A DNA stretch of 22,551 nt, taken from NCBI GenBank assembly GCA_009869945.1, contig WIXG01000768.1:1-22551 (forward strand), given 5' to 3'. The stretch is from Mesaphorura yosii. Its lineage: Eukaryota; Arthropoda; Collembola; Poduromorpha; Tullbergiidae. The notes beneath the pieces were generated by a model, which worked only from the letters and a program-made list of their open reading frames with translations, was not told the DNA's origin and did not search any database. Positions 17,288-22,551 of the stretch are shown here, piece by piece. A program made the position numbers and the translations under genes. Position 1 is the first letter of the stretch, and the number at the start of each line of letters is the position of its first letter.

Positions 17288-19754
17288 ATGAGGTCCGCGA
17301 ATTTTTGCTTGCTGTTGCTCGTCGGTTTGAGCTCATCCCGCCATTTTTCTGCTGCACAGTCGCCGGCAGGTAAAGAAGAGTTCAAATTTTAAAATTCTCG
17401 CTTCGCCCGCGTGAGCGTGTCAACAAGCACTTACTTCATTTTCCCTGCTTTATCCAAGCAGGTGTCTGTGACCTCCCCCAGAATGTCAACATTCCCTTCT
17501 GCAACTCGGCCCTGAGCATCGACGCCCGCCTGGACGACCTGATGACCCGCATCCCTCCCGGCGAGATGCACCTCCTTCTTGGGCACAACACAAGCGCGAT
17601 TCCGTCCATCGGCTGGGGAGAGTATAACTGGAAAAATCCGAGTCTGCACGGAATCGCTCCCGGCGCCGGCGTGTTTTTCCGTGACCCGACCCCTCACGCG
17701 ACATCCTTCCCACAAATCCTCAACTTTGCGTCTTCCTTCAACAAAGATTTGTTTTTCAGGGTTGGTAACGCGACGGCGAATGAAAAAAGGTGGAGAATTC
17801 AAACCCTATCGTGTGATAACATTGAGAGTAGTGTAATTTAATTGCTAATTTTGTTCTCAGAGCATTTTTCAACGCCGGCAACGCTGGTCTGACGTACTTC
17901 ACGCCGAACGTTGACGTGTACAGCGACCCCCGTTGGGGGCGAGGGCACGAGACGCCCGGGGAGGACCCGCACCTGAACGGGCAGTACGCCATCGCGTACT
18001 CCCAGGGGCTACAGGGCAACGAGACGTTCCTAAAAGTCTGCACGGGCTGTAAGCACTACGCAGGGTTCCCCATCGAGACGGACCGCTTCCGGTTCAACGC
18101 CATCGTCGACGCCCGCGACATGGCGGACACTTACCTGCCGGCGTTCAAAGACTGTGTGGTCGGAGGGAAAGCGGCGGGCTTCATGTGTTCGTACAACCGC
18201 GTCAACGGAATCCCAGCCTGCGCCCACAAGCAGCTCATGACCGACGTTCTTCGGGGCGAATGGGGCTTCGACGGCTATTTGATCACCGATAACGGTGCGA
18301 GTCAGTTCATTTGGATCCCTGGCTTCCACGACTACGCTGCCAATCAGTCGGACGCTGTGCGAGCCATGCTTGAGGCTGGTATCGATCTGGAGCTCCACGA
18401 AAATCCCGACTGGTTACAACTTTTCCCGATTTACACCCCGCAAGCAATTCAGGAAGGTCTCATCACCCAGGCGCAGGTCGCGGCGGCCCTTCGACGTGCT
18501 TTCAAGGTTCAATTCAGGCTCGGTTACTTTGAGAAACTCGCCGATCGGCCGTACACGGACGTCGTCTATCAGCAGTACGTCGATACGCCCGCACACAAGG
18601 CGCTGGCGCTCGAGGCGGCGATGAAAAGCATCGTCCTGCTCAAGAATGAAAACAGCGCCCTGCCGCTGAGCGCAGGCTCCTTCAGCCCGACCGCCAAACT
18701 GGCGCTGATCGGCCCTCATTTCAATACGTCCCGCTGGTTCCTTGCGAATTACCAAGGAATCCCTTCGCACATCGACACTCCCCTCGAATCAATTGAAGGC
18801 AACTACGTTCCCGCGACCAGCCTCGAGTACGCGCTTGGTTGCGATGTGATTTCGCTCGACTCCGCCGACATCGACGGAGCCGCCGCCCTCGCGGGGGCCG
18901 CTACGACGGAGGCGGTCGTCCTCTTCGTCGGGCTCAGCATGGAAGTCGAAGAGGAGACGTTCGACCGGCAGAACCTCGAATGGCCTGGCCTGCAGCGAGA
19001 GCTCATTGACCGCGTCCTGGCGGCAGCGTCGAAGCCCGTTGTCCTCGTCCTCGTCACCGGCGGTCCCGTCGACCTGAGCGACCTGAAATCGAATCCGAAG
19101 GTCGCAGCCATTCTATACGCGGGCTACATCGGCCAGGCAGGTGGCCGAGCGATCGCCGCCACTCTGTTTGGGGCTTACAACCCGTCGGGGCGCCTCACCC
19201 ACACTTTCTACTCAAATGACTTCGTCGGGCGAGTTCCGATCACGGACGTCAGCATGCGGCCGAATGCAGCGACGGGCCACCCCGGCCGCACGTATCGCTT
19301 TTATACGGGCACCCCCGTCTACGAATTTGGGCACGGGATTTCGTACACGACGTTCCGCTACGAGCTGGAAATTCCGACAGGGACAGGCGAGCAAGGAAGA
19401 AACAAGGAAGGTTTCCCGATCGTGCACGCCAAAGCCAAGGCCGACACCAAAGTGGACTGCACACTCCTGCTTTACTTGACAGTCACCAACAACGGGGAAA
19501 ATAACCGCGACGCTGACCACTCCGTCCTTCAATTCCTCTCGCCACCCAACGCTGGAGAGCAGGGCCGCCCACTGAAGTACCTGACACACTTTGACAGCGT
19601 GTACCTCCTCCCAAGAGCACAGAAAACTCTGGAAATCTGTTTGAATCCTGAGCAATTCATGCTCGCAGACGAAAGTGGGGACTTTGAAGTAATTTTCGGC
19701 CAGTGGAAGCTGATGATTGGTGATATCGTCCAATTCCTTGATGTGCAAGGATAA
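17288..19754 (+). CDS. GH3 beta-xylosidase-like glycosidase, copy B (3 exons)
   Basis: Exons are 17288-17369, 17462-17789 and 17861-19754, with introns of 92 and 71 nt, giving 767 aa. Residues 1-23 are a signal peptide (LLLLVGLSSSRHFSAA). The layout is the same as copy A: NPSLHGIAPG, DPRWGRGHETPGEDP, GCKHYAGF, SYNRVNGIP, then GEWGFDGYLITDNGAS with the presumed nucleophile D280. The second GH3 domain has GLSMEVEEETFDR, followed by FGHGISYTTF and an FnIII-like end. The second exon is exactly 328 nt in both copies and both splice phases agree. Relative to A, the last exon lacks some residues before the FnIII domain and at the C-terminus. A poly(A) signal AATAAA is at 19807-19812. The product is likely a secreted exo-glycosidase on xylan fragments, with the same caution on substrate. 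It appears intact. Its GC-rich codon use matches the other genes here. Confidence 0.93.
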
Positions 19755-20166
19755 ATTCGCTGAAGTTTACTAATTTCGCGCGCGTTTTCAAAATTTGTTG
19801 CTAGTCAATAAATTAACTTTGGCTTGTTGAAGGCTCAATTAACCGGAAAATCAAGAATTCGAGCGCACGAGCCATGCTCGTACCTTTGCACCCAATTAAT
19901 TGATTATTCCTCAAGTGTTTATATGTAAATGCTAAACTGGCACAGTCAAACCGTCAAACGGTTAATTAAGTGCAAAATTAATTTAAATTCATGATTCTGC
20001 AATTGTGCTCTTATCAGTAGCAGCAGGGGTGGACGGACAGCTCTCCAATTCGCCAATGCAGGCTACTAGAAAAGCTTTAAATACCAGCAGCACTGGGCGT
20101 TTGACTCATATTCAGTTCCGCCCACAGAATTCTTCTTGAAAATGAGATTTGAAATAGCCCGCTTTC
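19755..20166. other. Intergenic, 3' side of GH3 copy B
   Basis: AT-rich. It contains the AATAAA at 19807-19812 and otherwise nothing recognised. Confidence 0.5.
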
Positions 20167-20447
20167 TCAGACGTGAGTTTTGAACTTTTCGCCCGAATGT
20201 ATATGCTTCCCATGCCAATTCAACCCTCCGGCACTCGGAAACTGACGGGCGCAGATTCTGCATTTCGTGTCGGGTAATCTGCTACTTCGTCTTCCGGCGA
20301 TGCCTCCTGCTTGTCCCTGGGCTGCCTGTCCTATGTGCTTGGCGAGTTCTTCACACTGCAGAAATACTTGAGGCAAACCGAGCACCGGCAATAGCTGACA
20401 CGGAGCCGGGTTACGTCAACTCTGCATTTGGCCGTTATTCTGGGCAT
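20167..20447 (-). pseudogene. Two-finger C2H2 relic with one frameshift
   Basis: The minus strand from an ATG at 20447 reads into a finger start YCRCSVCLKYF, after which the sense moves one frame to CEELAKHIGQ, the histidine side of that finger. This second frame continues to a complete finger CRICARQFPSAGGLNWHGKHIHSGEK (C-x2-C-x12-H-x4-H) and stops at 20167. The FPSxG core resembles the finger CQICNRTFPSLG of the relic at 2891-3791. A single indel explains the break. No intron fits, since the only GT-AG between the halves is 12 nt apart. It is probably a fragment of a larger dead gene. Confidence 0.5.
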
Positions 20448-20701
20448 TTTCGAGGTTGGATGAACAACTCTACATCAGAGTCCCTACATACGAGTGAGGG
20501 TCGAAGTCTGCTTGCAGCGCAGCCTCGTCCCTTCTCTTTCGTGAACCCAAAGCAGAGCGCAAGTTGTTTCGGCTACCTCTTTGACACGTTGCCCTTCGAA
20601 GGGCTCTGTGCAATGTTTTTGAATATTCTAGCAACTCGACTCTTATTCATAGCATTTACTAATCTGAGCTGCAGCATAAACGAAAGCACCGTGCATGGGT
20701 T

Positions 20702-21994
20702 TCAGTGAAAGAGGAGAATATTCGTCGTCCATTCTGCAAGGAAAAGAGCGAGGAAGACGTACAAAGACTTGTCGAACACTCCGATCCCGCCCATTTCGAA
20801 TTTTATGGATCGGCTGTCCCGCAGGCTGCGAGCAGCGACAGCGTCGGCGGAGGACGTCGCCGCCTGCCGATGCCGTCGCCCTGCGACGATGCGATGGTAC
20901 TCGCGCGCCCGATGGAGGAGCGCCTCGGACAATTCGATGATGCGCCAGAAGAGCCTCAGGGACAGTGCAAAGTGGAGGACGAGGAGCACCACTGCAATGA
21001 GTGCCACGAGCAGAATGGCGGGCGGCGCCAGACGTTTCACGATGACCTGAAACGCTAGGCAGAAGAGGATCGTGAAAAGCAGAAGATGGCCGGGAAATAC
21101 GAGCCTTGCGAAGTTGGTCGTGTTGAAGGCGGCGCTCCAAACCTGCAGGCTGCGGTAGCTCAGCAGCACCTCCCACAGTTTTGGCTGCGACTGGTCGCGT
21201 GACACGCGGGACGTACGCGCGAAGAGTCGGGAATTCAAATCCTGCAGAATGGCGAGCGTGGAGAAGACGGGCGGGAGTACGCCGATGACCTGGATGACAA
21301 TGCAGGCGTTGTAGTTCGCCAGCACCGCCGCCTGAAGCAGTGCCAGGCAAACGAAACGAAAGGACACGCCTGCGACGGCGAAGTGCAAATGCGACCACCC
21401 CGCAAGCGATTGCTCCATTTCGCAGGAGGCTTCCGGCATCAGGAAGTAGAGAAGATACTGCCGGCAGTCCTGAATGAATCCGATCTCCGGGAAAATGAAG
21501 AAGACGAGCATCGTGTGGACGATCAGACTCAGGAGCGTGTCACCATCCACCTGCAGTCGTAAACGCAGGGCGGTCTCGCGGCCTCGCCGCGAGGGGGCAG
21601 CAGCAAGGGCGTACCGCTCCCAAATGGCGATGGATGCGTTCACGACGGTCGCCAACTCTACCTGCCCGCTGTGAGCACTGACGACAAACATCAGCGACAG
21701 GAGCGACATAACCACCACGGCCGCCGTCAGCACGCCTCGATGGTCTTCGAACACCCCGCCTCCGCCGCCTGGAGCCTGGAGCGCCAGCTTCGAGATCTGC
21801 GACTGCGCCACCGACGCGAGCACGAAGCCGAATGTCAATGCGAGCGCGAGTGTCCTGCCCCGACGCGTGGCATGCGTCTCTGGCCGAAGTCTGACACGAT
21901 GCGAGGCCGCATCCCAGAAGAAAGGCGTTCTGCTTGCGGCAGCCGCAAACTGCAGGCCAAGACGGATCAATTTGAATGTTCGAGCCGTGTACAT
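20702..21994 (-). CDS. Gustatory-receptor-like 7-TM chemoreceptor 2
   Basis: Intronless. The open frame extends to an ATG at 22165 (487 aa), but I prefer the ATG at 21994 (430 aa). From there TPFFWD falls at residues 23-28, exactly where receptor 1 has VPFRWD, and the N-terminal helix MYTARTFKLIRLGLQF matches the expected start. Hydrophobic segments lie about 45-65, 85-110, 155-180, 205-245, 315-335, 338-360 and 405-425. The C-terminus (LRDSRSIKFEMGGIGVFDKSLYVFLALFLAEWTTNILLF) aligns with receptor 1 (LRSCPPLQVRVGPYF...) and with the loop-TM7 region of Grs. An Ala/Arg-rich loop precedes it. It is a predicted ligand-gated channel of chemosensory neurons with unknown ligand. The 57 extra residues upstream are probably 5' UTR. 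Confidence 0.75.
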   Translation of the reverse strand: MYTARTFKLIRLGLQFAAAASRTPFFWDAASHRVRLRPETHATRRGRTLALALTFGFVLASVAQSQISKLALQAPGGGGGVFEDHRGVLTAAVVVMSLLSLMFVVSAHSGQVELATVVNASIAIWERYALAAAPSRRGRETALRLRLQVDGDTLLSLIVHTMLVFFIFPEIGFIQDCRQYLLYFLMPEASCEMEQSLAGWSHLHFAVAGVSFRFVCLALLQAAVLANYNACIVIQVIGVLPPVFSTLAILQDLNSRLFARTSRVSRDQSQPKLWEVLLSYRSLQVWSAAFNTTNFARLVFPGHLLLFTILFCLAFQVIVKRLAPPAILLVALIAVVLLVLHFALSLRLFWRIIELSEALLHRAREYHRIVAGRRHRQAATSSADAVAARSLRDSRSIKFEMGGIGVFDKSLYVFLALFLAEWTTNILLFH

Positions 21995-22165
21995 TGTGAA
22001 CGCCTGCGGAGCAACGGGTGTAAATTCGTACTGGCAAGACAATCTAAGGTGACAAGTTAGAAAAAGTGACAACTTACTGGGCAATTTGACAATTTGACTT
22101 TTGAAATTACACCGCTTGATTGTGTGCCTTATACCAGTTGATATCAATCCTTCAGGTTCAAACAA

Positions 22166-22551
22166 TCAAATGCACGTGCCCTGTTTGACAAAAGTAAACA
22201 AGAACAAACTAAGGTCAATTCGACTATTCATTGAGTCACAACTCTTTTGCAGAATAGCAAAATAGCCCTTCGTATTGCAAAACAAGAACATCAACCCAAT
22301 TTTCTTATTGACAATAAGTTCTCTCCTTGTGACTAATTGATTTGAAATATTACAAATTTCGACATTAGATTTGACCTCGACCGACAAATTGTCAAGGACA
22401 GTCCACTGCTGACGTGCCTGAAAATGAATTTGTTGACGATTGATCGAAGGAAACAGTCACTAAATTAAAATGCTGCCAGGCTTTATCCAAACAAGCTGGT
22501 GAATGATGACGAGCTGCCGGCCAGGCAGGCGTCCTTCTTCATGCTTGTCTT
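22166..22551. other. Intergenic, nothing recognised
   Basis: AT-rich upstream region of receptor 2 with no domain, repeat or core promoter that I can defend. Confidence 0.4.

Noticed and set aside
21994..22165. 57-residue N-terminal extension of receptor 2
   Set aside because: Receptor 1 has no such extension, and the inner ATG puts the PFxWD motif at identical residue numbers in both proteins.

Overview
The window looks like nuclear DNA of an arthropod, most likely a springtail (Collembola). The grounds are spliced genes with short GT-AG introns (58 to about 100 nt), TTAGG repeats (the arthropod telomere unit), a peritrophin-type chitin-binding protein, two 7-TM gustatory-receptor-like genes, relics of ionotropic receptors, and a pair of intron-bearing plant/microbe-type GH3 glycosidases, a class springtails are known to have acquired. 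The species cannot be named from the sequence.

Layout. 1-300: a foldback element whose inner ends are TTAGG arrays. 787-1846 (+): a carbonyl reductase (SDR) gene with three exons. 2891-3791 (-): relic of a C2H2 zinc-finger gene broken over several frames. 4210-5477 (+): a secreted CRAL-TRIO protein with two exons. 5542-5865 (-): an unidentified ORF. 5866-7740: mostly non-coding. 7743-9315: remains of ionotropic-receptor-like genes on both strands, carrying in-frame stops and frameshifts. 9728-10596 (-): a four-exon peritrophin with two CBM14 domains and a Thr-rich linker. About 10836-11240 (-): an acyl-CoA-binding protein gene split by an intron. 11679-12818 (-): gustatory-receptor-like gene 1. 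13390-13925 (+): a second zinc-finger relic. 14092-16582 (-) and 17288-19754 (+): two complete, divergently transcribed GH3 beta-xylosidase-like genes with the same intron positions, sharing a ~700 bp intergenic region with a TATA box facing each gene. 20167-20447 (-): a third zinc-finger relic. 20702-21994 (-): gustatory-receptor-like gene 2.

How the genes fit together. There is no operon logic. The themes are digestion of plant or fungal wall polysaccharide (secreted GH3 pair), gut or cuticle chitin binding (peritrophin), lipid and carbonyl handling (CRAL-TRIO, ACBP, carbonyl reductase), and chemosensation with birth-and-death turnover (two intact receptors, at least two dead ones). The most notable point is the GH3 pair. 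It is an inverted duplication of a gene probably acquired horizontally. Its second introns and neighbouring exon blocks are nearly identical although other parts have diverged, which suggests patchy gene conversion.
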